Assembly (NCBI GenBank): GCA_963665015.2
Contig: CAXXSY010000003.1
Coordinates: forward strand, 1-64,000
DNA length: 64,000 nucleotides
Source of the DNA: G963662655 sp963665015
GTDB taxonomy: Bacteria; Cloacimonadota; Cloacimonadia; Cloacimonadales; JAIOQZ01
Direction of reading: 5' to 3'
Part shown: positions 7,562 through 15,928 of the stretch, in pieces
Layout: the number at the start of each line of letters is the position of its first letter
Position numbering within the stretch: the stretch's first letter is position 1
Made by a program: the position numbers and the translations under genes
The notes under the pieces: generated by a model
What the model saw: only the letters and a program-made list of their open reading frames with translations
Databases searched by the model: none
Told to the model about the DNA's origin: nothing

Positions 7562-8938
7562 TCAGCGGACGATACCCATGATGGTTCCCAAGAGCCCATC
7601 CGCCATTTCGACGATTTTGGCAGCCGCTTGATAAGACCTCTGGTAACTCAACAGATTTACCGATTCCTCATCGATCGATACCCCTTTTACCGACTCGCGG
7701 TAGTTATCGACCTGCGTTGCCGTCAATTCAAGCATATCGCTCTGGTTCGCTGCGTTGGACGAGTCCCTGCCGATCGAGGAAAGCATGGATCCATAGTACT
7801 CTCCGAACGACTGATTGCCCATCGTTGCATCGGACCGTAGCGCGTTAATCATCAATGCGACACGGTTGTCGCCCTCTTCGCCGCCCAGCGAGGCGGCAAT
7901 TTTATCTGGTGACGCGGCGATTTCGTCTGAAAGCCTGAAATCGGCGGCGCCGGTTATATCGGATGCGAAAAAGTCTATATTGGTGGATGGCGGATCGCCG
8001 AGTCCGCTGCCCTGCCGGTGGATGGCGTTGAGCTGCTGCGCCAGGTTGACGGCGAGGTTGTCCAGCTTCTCCATGTAGCTGGTGAGCTGGTTGTCGCGCA
8101 AGTTCGTGAGTCCGGCGAGCTGACCGGTCTGGAGTCCATTGATACCCGTGTTGGTGTCGTCCCAGACGAGTTTGGTCGTGTCGAGTCCGTCCTCGGTTTC
8201 GGTGTAGGTGCGCAGGTGGCGCGAGGAGTCGTGGCTGACCAGTTGATCCGACCCGAAATAGACAACGCGGCTGCCATCGTCGTGGTAGTTTACACGGACG
8301 TTTCCGTACTCGGAAAGGTCGTCCAGCAGCTTGTCCCACTTATCAAGCAGGTCGTTGGGGATGGGTCCGGTCTGTTCCGCCTGCTGAATCTGCATGTTCA
8401 GCGTCGCAAGCTGGTCGCCGATGCCGTTGACGGTCGATGCGATGTCCCGAATCTCTTTATCGACTTCGGCGTACTTGTCCCGGATGGTGGTATGAACGCG
8501 CGAGAAGGAGTCGGAGAGGCTTTGCGCCGATTCGAGCAGGTCGAGCCGGAAGGTATTGTCCATCGGGTTGTCCGACAGCGATTCCCAACTGTCCCAGAAT
8601 GCGTTCAGATCGACGGCGAGGCCGTAGTCGCCCAGCTCGTTCAGTTCCGATTCGAGTTCCGAGAGCTTTTCGGCGGAGCGGCTCCAGTAGCCGAGTTCCG
8701 AGTTCTCTTCGCGGAAGTTGTTGTCCAGATAGAGGTCTCTCATGCGCTCGATACGCACGGCTTCCACGCCGGTCCCGTAGTAGTGCAGCGAGTCGGAATT
8801 CGCGTCGCTGCTCACCTGAACCACGCGCTGACGGCTGTAGCCTTCCGTGTTCACGTTGGCGATGTTGTGTCCCGCCGTTTGCAGATTCTGCTCTGCGTTC
8901 GTGAGCGCTTTACGCCCTATGGAAAGTATGTGAAACAT
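7562..8938 (-). CDS. flgK: Flagellar hook-associated protein FlgK
   Basis: 458 residues. FlgK (HAP1) is the first hook-filament junction layer. The N-terminal motif is diagnostic: LSIGRKALTNAEQNLQTAGH followed by NIANVNTEGYSRQRVVQ; the C-terminus (SIDEESVNLLSYQRSYQAAA, then KIVEMADGLLGTIMGIVR) is the standard rod/hook/HAP ending. Middle domains are short, giving a protein smaller than the about 550 residues of E. coli. Its stop is followed by the CsrA hairpins before csrA. Confidence 0.96.
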   Translation of the reverse strand: MFHILSIGRKALTNAEQNLQTAGHNIANVNTEGYSRQRVVQVSSDANSDSLHYYGTGVEAVRIERMRDLYLDNNFREENSELGYWSRSAEKLSELESELNELGDYGLAVDLNAFWDSWESLSDNPMDNTFRLDLLESAQSLSDSFSRVHTTIRDKYAEVDKEIRDIASTVNGIGDQLATLNMQIQQAEQTGPIPNDLLDKWDKLLDDLSEYGNVRVNYHDDGSRVVYFGSDQLVSHDSSRHLRTYTETEDGLDTTKLVWDDTNTGINGLQTGQLAGLTNLRDNQLTSYMEKLDNLAVNLAQQLNAIHRQGSGLGDPPSTNIDFFASDITGAADFRLSDEIAASPDKIAASLGGEEGDNRVALMINALRSDATMGNQSFGEYYGSMLSSIGRDSSNAANQSDMLELTATQVDNYRESVKGVSIDEESVNLLSYQRSYQAAAKIVEMADGLLGTIMGIVR

Positions 8939-8975
8939 AGCTATACTTCCCTGCTTTTACAGATGTGGAACATGC

Positions 8976-9476
8976 TTAAATCCTTTTGTTCAACAGGATC
9001 GAGCTTCTCTTCTGGCTGATCATTCCCACGCGACTGTAAACGCGGTCGCGATCGATAATATCCGCGATCATTTCCAGGTTGTCCCCCACCATCTCGAGGC
9101 CCGTGCGGATCAGCTCTTTGTTCTCCGCGGAGAGCTTGTCGATGGTCTTGAGCGTGTTGGCAAAGACCTTGAAGAACACCTGCGCCTTCTCCTGCTCTTC
9201 CGGCTCGACAAAGACGCGATCGATGTTCTTGAGCGAGGTCTCATCGACATCGACTCCCACGGTCAGCATCATCGCTTCCATGAGGTCGTTCCGCTCGTTG
9301 GTGGCGTTGTGCGCCCTGCCGATCAACAGCGCCGCACGCTGGCTGACTTCCTGGAACTGACGGATATCCCACTTCATCAGAGCGTACTTCTGCTCCGAAA
9401 GGATCAGTGCCACTTCCTGGTAGGACGCTATCTCCTCTTCCCAGGCGTTGAAAAAATCATTTTTCAGGGTATCCAT
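8976..9476 (-). CDS. flgN: FlgN-type flagellar export chaperone
   Basis: 166 residues, almost all helical, no signal. FlgN proteins keep FlgK and FlgL unassembled and deliver them to the export gate. Evidence is mainly size, helical heptads (N-terminal LKNDFFNAWEEEIASYQEVA, C-terminal DRVYSRVGMISQKRSSILLN) and position between flgJ and flgK, which is the usual flgN position. Sequence similarity in this family is always weak, so the name is partly by context. Confidence 0.75.
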   Translation of the reverse strand: MDTLKNDFFNAWEEEIASYQEVALILSEQKYALMKWDIRQFQEVSQRAALLIGRAHNATNERNDLMEAMMLTVGVDVDETSLKNIDRVFVEPEEQEKAQVFFKVFANTLKTIDKLSAENKELIRTGLEMVGDNLEMIADIIDRDRVYSRVGMISQKRSSILLNKRI

Positions 9477-9489
9477 CTTGACTCCTTCT

Positions 9490-10290
9490 TTATTGCATCG
9501 ATTGATAATAATCCAAAACTCTGCGCACGTACTGCTGCGTCTCTTTGAAAGGCGGGATGCCGTCGTATTTCTCGACGTTTCCCGGCCCGGCGTTGTATGC
9601 CGCCAGCGCCAGCTTCATGTCGTCGCCGTATCGATCCATCATCATCTTCAGGTAGCGAACGCCGCCCCGGATGTTCTCTTCGGGATCGAACGAATCGGTG
9701 ACACCGAGTCCTTCGGCCGTCTTGTCCATGAGCTGCATCAGCCCCTTGGCCCCGGCGTGCGATTCCGCGTTGGGATTGCCGTAGCTCTCCTGCGCGATCA
9801 CAGCCTTCACCAGCTTCTCATCGACTCCGTAGCGGTCGGCGACCTCCACGATGATCGGCTCGTATTCTTTCAATCTTTGGGCGAGCGTGTTGCCGATCGG
9901 GGTGCGCTTCGCCGGTGATGTCGTTCGTATATAATCTTTCTCGGAAAGGTCTCGAATGTTCTCGATGGGCTTCTTCTGCTGCGAATCGAACTGCTTCATG
10001 ATCTGCTTCGATATGCCCAGATCGCCCTTTTCGGCGATGCCCATGGCGACCTTCTGCAGGAACATCTCCTGATACCAGTCGCTGCCCGGGGCGTCGCCCA
10101 GCATGGACGCGTTTTCGAGCGACTCGGTCATGGCGGATAGCATCTGACGAACGAAGATCGCCTCGAACTCCTGCGCCGCCTTCTCCGCCTTGTCGCGGTC
10201 GTTGTCCTTCAGATTCTCACCGAGCTTCTTGAATTTGTCGGCGTCGAATCGCTGAAGTTGCAGCGCCTGTTGTTGTTCGATTGCGATCAT
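9490..10290 (-). CDS. flgJ: FlgJ: rod-binding domain fused to a lytic transglycosylase (SLT) domain
   Basis: 266 residues from the ATG at 10288-10290, which has GGAG 8 nt upstream; the longer reading to 10371 overlaps flgI and lacks a ribosome site. Residues about 30-105 are the FlgJ rod-capping domain (AAQEFEAIFVRQMLSAMTES ... SDWYQEMFLQKVAMGIAEKG). Residues about 140-260 are a GH23/SLT domain: IAQESYGNPNAESHAGAKGL with catalytic Glu168, then MQLM, AAYNAGPGNVEKY and YVRRVL. The protein would cap the growing rod and open peptidoglycan for it in the periplasm. Enteric FlgJ uses a GH73 glucosaminidase domain instead, so the enzyme type differs. Confidence 0.93.
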   Translation of the reverse strand: MIAIEQQQALQLQRFDADKFKKLGENLKDNDRDKAEKAAQEFEAIFVRQMLSAMTESLENASMLGDAPGSDWYQEMFLQKVAMGIAEKGDLGISKQIMKQFDSQQKKPIENIRDLSEKDYIRTTSPAKRTPIGNTLAQRLKEYEPIIVEVADRYGVDEKLVKAVIAQESYGNPNAESHAGAKGLMQLMDKTAEGLGVTDSFDPEENIRGGVRYLKMMMDRYGDDMKLALAAYNAGPGNVEKYDGIPPFKETQQYVRRVLDYYQSMQ

Positions 10291-10300
10291 GTCATTTCTC

Positions 10301-11386
10301 CTACATGATGACCAGCTCGGCCTGAAGCGCGCCGGCTGCCTTGAGCGATTGAAAAATGGATATGAGGTCACGCGGTGTGACTTTTATACTGTTGAGCGCG
10401 CGAGCGAGTTCCTGTACGGTGCTCGACTCGAGAACCATGACCCGCGCCGGTTCGTTGATCGCCGCGACGTTCGCGTACTCGGTCGTCTCTTCGACCATGC
10501 CGAATCCGACACTCTGACTCTGCGAATAGGTATTGATCTTGATCATCAGGTTTCCGTGTGCCACCGCGACTTCCGAAAGCTCGACGTTGCCGCCGGCCAC
10601 GATGGTTCCGGTGCGCTCGTTGATGACCACGCGCGCCCGCTGCTCGGGCACCACTTCCAGGTTCTCGATGGACGAGATGAAGCCGATCAGCTTCTTCTGC
10701 ACCAACACCGAATCGGGTACCACGATCTGTACCGAGCTCGCGTCCTCCGGCGCTGCCAGACGGTATTCGAAATACTCGTTGATCGCCGTCGCGACCCGCT
10801 GCGCCGTGGTGAAATCGGGATTGTGAAGATTGACGAGCAGCTCGCCGTTGTAGAGCATCTGGCTAAAAACTTCCTTCTCGACGACCGCGCCGCCCGGGAT
10901 TCTGCCCACCAGCGCGAAATTCTTGCGTAGCTTCGTTCCCGCCGCGCTCGAATTGAATCCACCGATCGACACCGAGCCTTGCGCCATGGCGTAGAGCTCT
11001 TCATCGATGCCCAAGAGCGGCGTCATCAGAAGCGTCCCGCCCTCGAGGCTCTTGGCGTCGCCCACCGAGGACACTGTCACGTCGAAGGTGCTCCCCGACT
11101 TGGCGAACGCCGGAAGCGTCGCGGTAACAATCACCGCCGCAACGTTGTTGGGGCGAATCTTGTTCTGCGCGATGGTCAGACCGAACCGCTCCATCATGTT
11201 CTTGATGGACTGGATCGTCATCTGACTGCTGCTGCCGTCGCCGGTGCCGTCCAAACCGATCACCAACCCGTAGCCGATCAGTTGTTTCGATTCCAGACCG
11301 CTGAAACCGGCGATGTCCTTCAACCGGACCTGCGCCTGCATGAGCGCAACACTCAGGAGTAACGCAAGAAGCACGGTTTTCTTCAT
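10301..11386 (-). CDS. flgI: Flagellar P-ring protein FlgI
   Basis: 361 residues with a signal peptide (MKKTVLLALLLSVALMQAQ). FlgI forms the periplasmic P ring around the rod, in peptidoglycan, and implies an outer membrane. Diagnostic segments: RLKDIAGFSGLESKQLIGYG, LVIGLDGTGDG, IRPNNVAAVIVTATLPAFAK and SIKVTPRDLISIFQSLKAAG. Ribosome site GAGGTG. It is the first gene of the operon; flgH (L ring) and flgA are not adjacent. The upstream 800 bp are non-coding or decayed. Confidence 0.96.
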   Translation of the reverse strand: MKKTVLLALLLSVALMQAQVRLKDIAGFSGLESKQLIGYGLVIGLDGTGDGSSSQMTIQSIKNMMERFGLTIAQNKIRPNNVAAVIVTATLPAFAKSGSTFDVTVSSVGDAKSLEGGTLLMTPLLGIDEELYAMAQGSVSIGGFNSSAAGTKLRKNFALVGRIPGGAVVEKEVFSQMLYNGELLVNLHNPDFTTAQRVATAINEYFEYRLAAPEDASSVQIVVPDSVLVQKKLIGFISSIENLEVVPEQRARVVINERTGTIVAGGNVELSEVAVAHGNLMIKINTYSQSQSVGFGMVEETTEYANVAAINEPARVMVLESSTVQELARALNSIKVTPRDLISIFQSLKAAGALQAELVIM

Positions 11387-11490
11387 TGTTCACCTCATAA
11401 ATTGGTCTTTCCGCTTGGGCACATCGTTGCCGAGACGATATGCCCGCACCGAAAATTTACCGAACCAGATGGGCGTCGTGAAATGCTGTC

Positions 11491-11568
11491 GTCTCTCGTG
11501 ATCAACAGCGATAATCTGCGTCTCTCGTAATCAACAGATCAACGTGGATGTCATTCGTAATCAACCAG
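11491..11568. repeat. Three direct repeats, possible operator array
   Basis: GTCTCTCGTGATCAACAG (11491-11508), GTCTCTCGTAATCAACAG (11520-11537) and GTCATTCGTAATCAACCAG (11550-11568), with start-to-start spacing of 29 and 30 bp, close to three helical turns. They lie 105-182 bp upstream of the flgI start. Confidence 0.6.
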
Positions 11569-11877
11569 TCATCCTTACACTAATTCCACCGTCGTGGAAC
11601 CCATCGTTGTACACATTCTATTCGCACTTCCATTTTGCAGAAGCTATGCCAATCGAGCGCGACAAATCATAACCATCTGTTTGTGCGGTGGTTAGAAGCA
11701 TGGAACGCATTTCAGGTTATCGTGAAATGGTGGTGTGTTTCATTCCGTGTGAGAAAAATTTTCCCGACATCTTTTGCCGGATTTGCCTCCTATGTTCCAT
11801 TCTGAAACAGGTTGACTGAAGAGGCAAAGAAAGCTCGGGTATGGGACATACAAATATCTGCAACACAGGATTTGTAA

Positions 11878-12087
11878 AAAAGTACGACTGGGACTCATCG
11901 ATATTCAACACTGCTGTCCGCGATAACCGGCCTTGTACTGGAACTGATCGCTGTAGATGGTCATGACGGAGCAACAGGCGACAACATCGAGACGGATATC
12001 GTGCTCTATCTTTCCATTGAAATAGAAAATACGAAGTACGGAACACCGGATACAGGCGGCATGATACGACAGAAAGCGTATCTCTAA
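11878..12087 (+). pseudogene. Possible decayed coding remnant
   Basis: A plus-strand frame without a start reads ...ITGLVLELIAVDGHDGATGD and continues to QKAYL before a stop at about 12087; an overlapping frame just upstream reads KKYDWDSSIFNTAVRDN. Together they resemble one protein end interrupted by a frameshift. No family recognised; may be chance. Confidence 0.2.
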
Positions 12088-12136
12088 AGTCCGTGAAGAA
12101 AACGCATTATCCCCGGGATAGCTGAACCGAATTCTC

Positions 12137-12164
12137 TTGACATCAACCGTTTTGCATATATCAT
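12137..12164 (+). promoter_or_regulatory. Sigma-70-type promoter of the membrane sensor gene
   Basis: TTGACA (12137-12142), 16-bp spacer, TATCAT (12159-12164). Predicted start about 12171; GGGAG at 12182-12186 then ATG at 12192. Confidence 0.6.
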
Positions 12165-12191
12165 TTGTTAAAATGGATGTCGGGAGATTTC

Positions 12192-13511
12192 ATGCAAAAA
12201 AGGTCAGCAGCTTATTTCGTTATGACAATTCTCGCTGTGCTGTTCCTGCTATCAATTATTTTTATCTATACGAACTACCGAAGAGAGAAACAAAAGATCG
12301 TTGATAACAACATCGACACGCTTCACAGCAAAATCCATATTACCGAGAACTTATATTTTGAACTGGCTCACATGGTTTTCGAAACCCTGTTCATCAATAC
12401 CGAATATGAAGCGCTGATGCATGAGGCTACACACGCAAAAACGGAACAGGAGAAGAGAAAGATTCGCTATCGGCTTTTCGAAATGAGTGTCATACAGTAT
12501 TCAATCTTGTTGAAATACAACTTCCGGCTGTTTCATTATCACCTTCCCACAACCGAAAGCTTCCTGCGCATGCACAAACCGGATAAATACGGAGACATTT
12601 TGAAGGATGCCCGCCCAACCGTTCGGGAGGCAAACCGGCAACAAACAATTCAAAGAGGTTTCGAGGAGGGCCGGATCTACAGCGGATATCGTTATGTATT
12701 TCCGTTATTCTACAATAGGGAGCATGTCGGAAGCGTCGAATTCAGCACGTCGGCACTGGCGATATTGAAACATCTGAAACAGTTGTTTGGAATGGACTAT
12801 CATTTCATCATCTCGAAAGACGTCGTCGATGCAACAGTATTTGAGGAACAGCGCAAAGAGTTCTATGCACCCTGCTCCATGAATCCTGATTTCTACGTGG
12901 ATATCAAGGCCACCGATATGGATTTTATCAGAAGAATCACTTCGGAGGCAAAGGATAGTCTCATCTTTGAGAAATGCCGCGCGGAATTCGAAACGTTCGA
13001 ACCATTCTGTTGCTGCCTGGATACAGATGAGGGAAAGTATTTCGTTACCGGTATTCCGATCGAGAACTTCAGCGGAAAAAAGATCGGGTACATCTTACAG
13101 TTTGCGCATGATATCCAGCCGTACCTTATTCTGCAAGAAACCCTGATTTCCAGACTGATCATCGTCATTGTCATTTTCGCTATGCTGATGTTCTTCACCT
13201 TCATCTACAGCAAATACCTGATCAACAAGGAGTCGCTCAACAGGCTCGAAACGATCTCGGCCATGAGCGTTACGGCAAGCCACGAAATGAATCAACCGCT
13301 TCAGATCATGCTGATGCACGTGGAAATACTCGAAACCAGCGATAAGTGCGGTGAGGAGTGCATGAAACGGATCGGTAAAATCCACGACTGCATCGACCGC
13401 ATCGATTCTATCCTGAACAAGATGAACAATTTGACGAGTATCGCGCTGGACGACTACACCGAAAGCGAAAAGATGCTCGACCTCGATAAATCAACCGACT
13501 TCGACAAGTAG
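12192..13511 (+). CDS. Membrane sensor protein with DHp domain, no ATPase domain
   Basis: 439 residues from ATG 12192 (GGGAG 6 nt upstream); an earlier TTG frame start lacks a ribosome site. Layout: transmembrane helix 1 (about 8-30), a periplasmic region of about 280 residues (with IYSGYRYVFPLFYNREHVGS and EFSTSA, reminiscent of double-Cache-type ligand sensors), transmembrane helix 2 (about 312-335), then the DHp-like segment AMSVTASHEMNQPLQIMLMH with His364, a second helix and an acidic tail (SEKMLDLDKSTDFDK). As in the two TPR proteins, the frame stops where a HATPase domain would begin, so it cannot autophosphorylate by itself. It is monocistronic and followed by repeats. Confidence 0.83.
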   Translation: MQKRSAAYFVMTILAVLFLLSIIFIYTNYRREKQKIVDNNIDTLHSKIHITENLYFELAHMVFETLFINTEYEALMHEATHAKTEQEKRKIRYRLFEMSVIQYSILLKYNFRLFHYHLPTTESFLRMHKPDKYGDILKDARPTVREANRQQTIQRGFEEGRIYSGYRYVFPLFYNREHVGSVEFSTSALAILKHLKQLFGMDYHFIISKDVVDATVFEEQRKEFYAPCSMNPDFYVDIKATDMDFIRRITSEAKDSLIFEKCRAEFETFEPFCCCLDTDEGKYFVTGIPIENFSGKKIGYILQFAHDIQPYLILQETLISRLIIVIVIFAMLMFFTFIYSKYLINKESLNRLETISAMSVTASHEMNQPLQIMLMHVEILETSDKCGEECMKRIGKIHDCIDRIDSILNKMNNLTSIALDDYTESEKMLDLDKSTDFDK

Positions 13512-13526
13512 CAATCTTCTTCCCCT

Positions 13527-13690
13527 AGACCACCGAGCTCCAGCTCGGCACCTCTTCCCACGGACCGCTGAGCTCCAGCTCGGCACCTCTTCCCACGGAC
13601 CGCTGAGCTCCAGCTCGGCACCTCTTCCCACGGACCGCTGAGCTCCAGCTCGGCACCTCTTCCCACGGACCGCTGAGCTCCAGCTCGGCA
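13527..13690. repeat. 35-bp tandem repeat, about five copies
   Basis: Period 35 bp: GGACCGCTGAGCTCCAGCTC followed by GGCACCTCTTCCCAC. Copies begin near 13527 (variant), 13562, 13597, 13632 and 13667 (end variant). Each unit holds the short inverted repeat GAGCT-cc-AGCTC. It is open on the minus strand as repetitive peptide, which is not considered a gene. Confidence 0.9.
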
Positions 13691-13703
13691 TCTCTTCTCC
13701 CTC

Positions 13704-13830
13704 GTAGCGCCGATCTCCGAGCGGGGTTCTCTACTTAAGATTTTTCAGCAAAACTGTATTTGTAAATGTAGGAGCATCCACGAGTTGGCACTGTTAAACA
13801 AAGAACGCCGCTCGGAGATCGGCGCCTACA
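13704..13830. repeat. Inverted pair of the dispersed CGATCTCCGAGCG repeat
   Basis: Copy 1 at 13704-13730 (GTAGCGCCGATCTCCGAGCG...) and inverted copy 2 at 13803-13830 (GAACGCCGCTCGGAGATCGG...). The same about 28-bp element occurs at 15699, 23537, 50246, 50349 and 60625, always between genes. Confidence 0.85.
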
Positions 13831-13845
13831 GGTGAATGACACCTC

Positions 13846-14097
13846 ACCCCCCTGACGAGGCTGTGTAAAAACGCAGTAGATTTTCCTTTTTCTATTGCAG
13901 GGGCAACCCTCTGTGGTTGCCCTCTTTGAATTTTTACCAATCCGCAATAGACGCCGTAACTATCAGTTGAATAAAGGATTACAGAGTTATGACGGGCAAC
14001 CACAGAGGGTTGCCCCTACAATAGAAATACGTCAGGCTTTGAACGGTTTCAATCATTACTTCGAAGTTATTACACAGCCTCGGATTAAGGGGGGGGA
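13846..14097. repeat. Palindromic element with nested inverted arms
   Basis: Arms: CCCCC...GAGGCTGTGTAA (13846-13867) pairs with TTACACAGCCTC...GGGGGGG (14070-14096). Inner arms TTTCTATTG...GGGGCAACCCTCTG...GGTTGCCC (13889-13922) pair with GGGCAACCACAGAGGGTTGCCCC...CAATAGAAA (13994-14027). A central spacer of about 70 bp carries no gene. MITE-like or structural; no transposase. Confidence 0.7.
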
Positions 14098-14130
14098 TTA
14101 TCCCTTCTTGAATCGATCTGCATCAGGCCT

Positions 14131-14161
14131 AAAGAAAAAGGGCAGACCCGAAGACCTGCCC
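14131..14161 (-). terminator. Terminator after the PorV-like gene
   Basis: Minus strand: GGGCAGGTC-TTCG-GGTCTGCCC, a 9-bp stem with UUCG tetraloop, followed by TTTTTCTTT. It starts 20 bp after the gene's stop. Member of the recurring GGGCAGACC/GTCTGCCC family (15752, 23288, 50516, 60425). Confidence 0.88.
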
Positions 14162-14181
14162 AAAAAAACTTGTACGTATTA

Positions 14182-15132
14182 TCAGAACGCGTAGCTGATC
14201 GATGCCTGGTTCACGAAACCGAGATCGCCGTAGGAGCTGACCGCATAGTCGATGATGAAATCGTTCCAGTAGATTCCGAATCCGCAGCACATACCGGAGA
14301 AGAAGTCGTTGTCACCGCCGGTCTTCCACTGATGACCTTCATACTTGTATCCGGCGCGTAACGCCAGCATCTTGTGTAGCATGTATTGCGCACCCAACCT
14401 TCCGGTGATATCGTAGTCCAACGGGATTTCCACATCGAAATCGATGGTCATCTTCTTGGTGGGGGTGTAGTTCATGCCGGCAGTGAAGCCGAAGGGAAGG
14501 CCCTCGTCGTGCTCTTCGTCGGTGTAGTAGGAGAGTTGCGTGCCGACGTTCTTCATGGACAGCCCGACCCGGATGTTCTCGTTGACGGTCTGGTGGAGAA
14601 CTGAGAAATCGAAGGCGATCGCAGATGCGCTCTTGTCGTCGATCGACTCGTGGATGAACTTGACGTTGATACCGCCGTTGACGACGGGCACCACTTTGAA
14701 CGCCGCTCCGAGCCCGAACACGAAATCCGAGGTGTCGTACGTGCCGTCTTCGCCACCGTAGTAGCCGTTATCGTCCGCGACGGTGCGTGTGATGCCGGAT
14801 TTGGAGAGGGTCTGTGTGAACACCGCCATCTTGAATGCATCGCGGATCGGTTTGACGAATGCGGCGGAACCGCCGTAAAAGCCTTCGATGTAGCTCATGC
14901 CCGATACCGAGGCGATCGTGCCTTCGGTGTTCATGAGTCCGGCGGTATTGAAAAAGACTCCGTCCGCGGTGCCGGTGTCGGCTGTAAAGGCGTTCGCCAT
15001 GGCTGCGGCGTGCGTCGAGAAATTCATCCGCAGGAAACTGAATCCGGTCGTTCCCGCATCGTCATGGATCGCAAAGGAGAGGGTTGCCGACATTAAAAGC
15101 ACGGCAAGGATTGTCAGACGACTAATTCGCAT
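14182..15132 (-). CDS. PorV/PorQ-family outer-membrane beta-barrel (type IX secretion)
   Basis: 316 residues with a signal peptide ending near SFA (about 21). The mature N-terminus has the family signature GTTGFSFLRMNFSTHAAAMA, NAFTADTGTADGVFFNTAGL, and the chain ends as alternating beta strands with IDYAVSSYGDLGFVNQASIS and terminal YAF, a typical outer-membrane ending. PorV proteins are FadL-like barrels that receive T9SS cargo from the SprA pore; PorQ/PorV paralogues are numerous in FCB bacteria, so the exact role is not fixed. Its start abuts the EIIA-like gene stop, so the two are cotranscribed, ending at the hairpin at 14131-14161. Confidence 0.85.
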   Translation of the reverse strand: MRISRLTILAVLLMSATLSFAIHDDAGTTGFSFLRMNFSTHAAAMANAFTADTGTADGVFFNTAGLMNTEGTIASVSGMSYIEGFYGGSAAFVKPIRDAFKMAVFTQTLSKSGITRTVADDNGYYGGEDGTYDTSDFVFGLGAAFKVVPVVNGGINVKFIHESIDDKSASAIAFDFSVLHQTVNENIRVGLSMKNVGTQLSYYTDEEHDEGLPFGFTAGMNYTPTKKMTIDFDVEIPLDYDITGRLGAQYMLHKMLALRAGYKYEGHQWKTGGDNDFFSGMCCGFGIYWNDFIIDYAVSSYGDLGFVNQASISYAF

Positions 15133-15588
15133 TCATTCACTCCCGATTTTTATCTCACAAAGTATTTCCATCGCCTCGTTCGCGGATGAGGCTTCCATCA
15201 ATCTCGATCGGTTGTCGCGTTCCCTGAGGAACCTCGTCACCGCACCGAGAACCGGCATGTATTCGTCCTTGCCTTCCAGCGGAACGGCAAACATTAAGAT
15301 CAAACGCACCGGCTGTCGGTCAATCGAGTCGAAATCGATTGCCTTGTCAAGGATATATACGATGATTTTCAGCTCGGAGACCGACGCACTGCGGCCATGC
15401 GGAATCGCGATACCGTATCCGATACCGGTACTCATGGACTCTTCGCGCGCCATCACTTTCCGCAGGAAATCACCTTCCTGTTCAATATAACCGCGTTCCT
15501 GCAAAACTGTGACCATCTTTTTTAGACAACACTGTTTTTCATCGCACGAAGGATGGATGAATATCAACTCCTCTGAAAAAAACGACAT
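15133..15588 (-). CDS. PTS EIIA (type 2, PtsN-like) domain protein
   Basis: 151 residues from the ATG at 15586-15588, which is preceded by GAGGTGG; a longer reading to 15672 has no support. Single EIIA type-2 domain: the phosphorylation site is in STGIGYGIAIPHGRSA at His64, followed by the usual strand-helix pattern (LILMFAVPLEGKDEYMPVLG). Such stand-alone EIIA proteins are normally regulatory (nitrogen PTS) rather than sugar transporters. No EI, HPr or membrane EIIBC gene is nearby. It directly precedes the PorV-like gene (stop and start adjacent). A second EIIA protein is at 42917-43582. Confidence 0.88.
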   Translation of the reverse strand: MSFFSEELIFIHPSCDEKQCCLKKMVTVLQERGYIEQEGDFLRKVMAREESMSTGIGYGIAIPHGRSASVSELKIIVYILDKAIDFDSIDRQPVRLILMFAVPLEGKDEYMPVLGAVTRFLRERDNRSRLMEASSANEAMEILCEIKIGSE

Positions 15589-15698
15589 AGCCACCTCGCT
15601 GAGAAGAATGGCAATTGGTTCGAAGTTGTAAAGAAAAATCGTTAACCTTCTTGAAACTTTGAACGACTCCATCTTGAAGGTTTCATTTTCACACAGTC

Positions 15699-15720
15699 TG
15701 GGAGATCAGCGCCTACAGAA
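15699..15720. repeat. Partial copy of the dispersed CGATCTCCGAGCG repeat
   Basis: GGGAGATCAGCGCCTACAGA, the right half of the 28-bp element. Confidence 0.7.
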
Positions 15721-15751
15721 TGCTGAGGTGACGTCCGCGTTCCATGAAGAA

Positions 15752-15773
15752 GGGCAGACACAGAGGTCTGCCC
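15752..15773 (-). terminator. GGGCAGACC hairpin downstream of the 870-residue T9SS cargo gene
   Basis: Minus strand: GGGCAGACC-tctgt-GTCTGCCC then TTCTTC. It lies about 155 bp beyond the cargo gene's stop, after two 74-bp repeat units. The T-run is broken by a C, so strength is uncertain. Confidence 0.65.
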
Positions 15774-15784
15774 CAATATTGATC

Positions 15785-15928
15785 CACTAACGTAATCCCG
15801 ATAAATCGGGATTACAACGTTCATGTTTTCGTTTTCGCTACGCGAAAGCCGAACTTCCGCTAACATAATTTCGGCAAGCCGAAATTACAACACTCATGGG
15901 TATCGTTTTCGCTACGCGAAAGCCGAAC
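15785..15928. repeat. Two 74-bp hairpin repeat units
   Basis: Inverted orientation relative to 23063-23284. Each unit has two palindromes: a TTTCGC/GCGAAA stem and either AATTTCGGC/GCCGAAATT or AATCCCGAT/ATCGGGATT. The array touches the stop codon of the T9SS cargo gene at 15929, as the other array touches the stop at 23062. Confidence 0.9.

Larger units (their letters stand above)
11387..12136. other. Long leader/intergenic region upstream of flgI
   Basis: Divergent region between flgI and the membrane sensor gene. It holds three phased direct repeats (11491-11568, separate entry) and a possible decayed reading frame on the plus strand ending at about 12087. No flagellar promoter of the sigma-28 type was found. 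The 109-codon minus-strand frame at 11717-12046 has no recognisable features and is not called. Confidence 0.45.

Noticed and set aside
11717..12046. 109-codon minus-strand gene upstream of flgI
   Set aside because: No ribosome site, atypical Cys/Arg/Phe composition, no similarity to anything recognised.
13527..13690. CRISPR array
   Set aside because: 35-bp units follow each other without variable spacers, and there are no cas genes.
13454..13691. Repetitive peptide frames (GPWEEVPSWSS repeated)
   Set aside because: Products of the 35-bp tandem repeat in two phases; no ribosome site.
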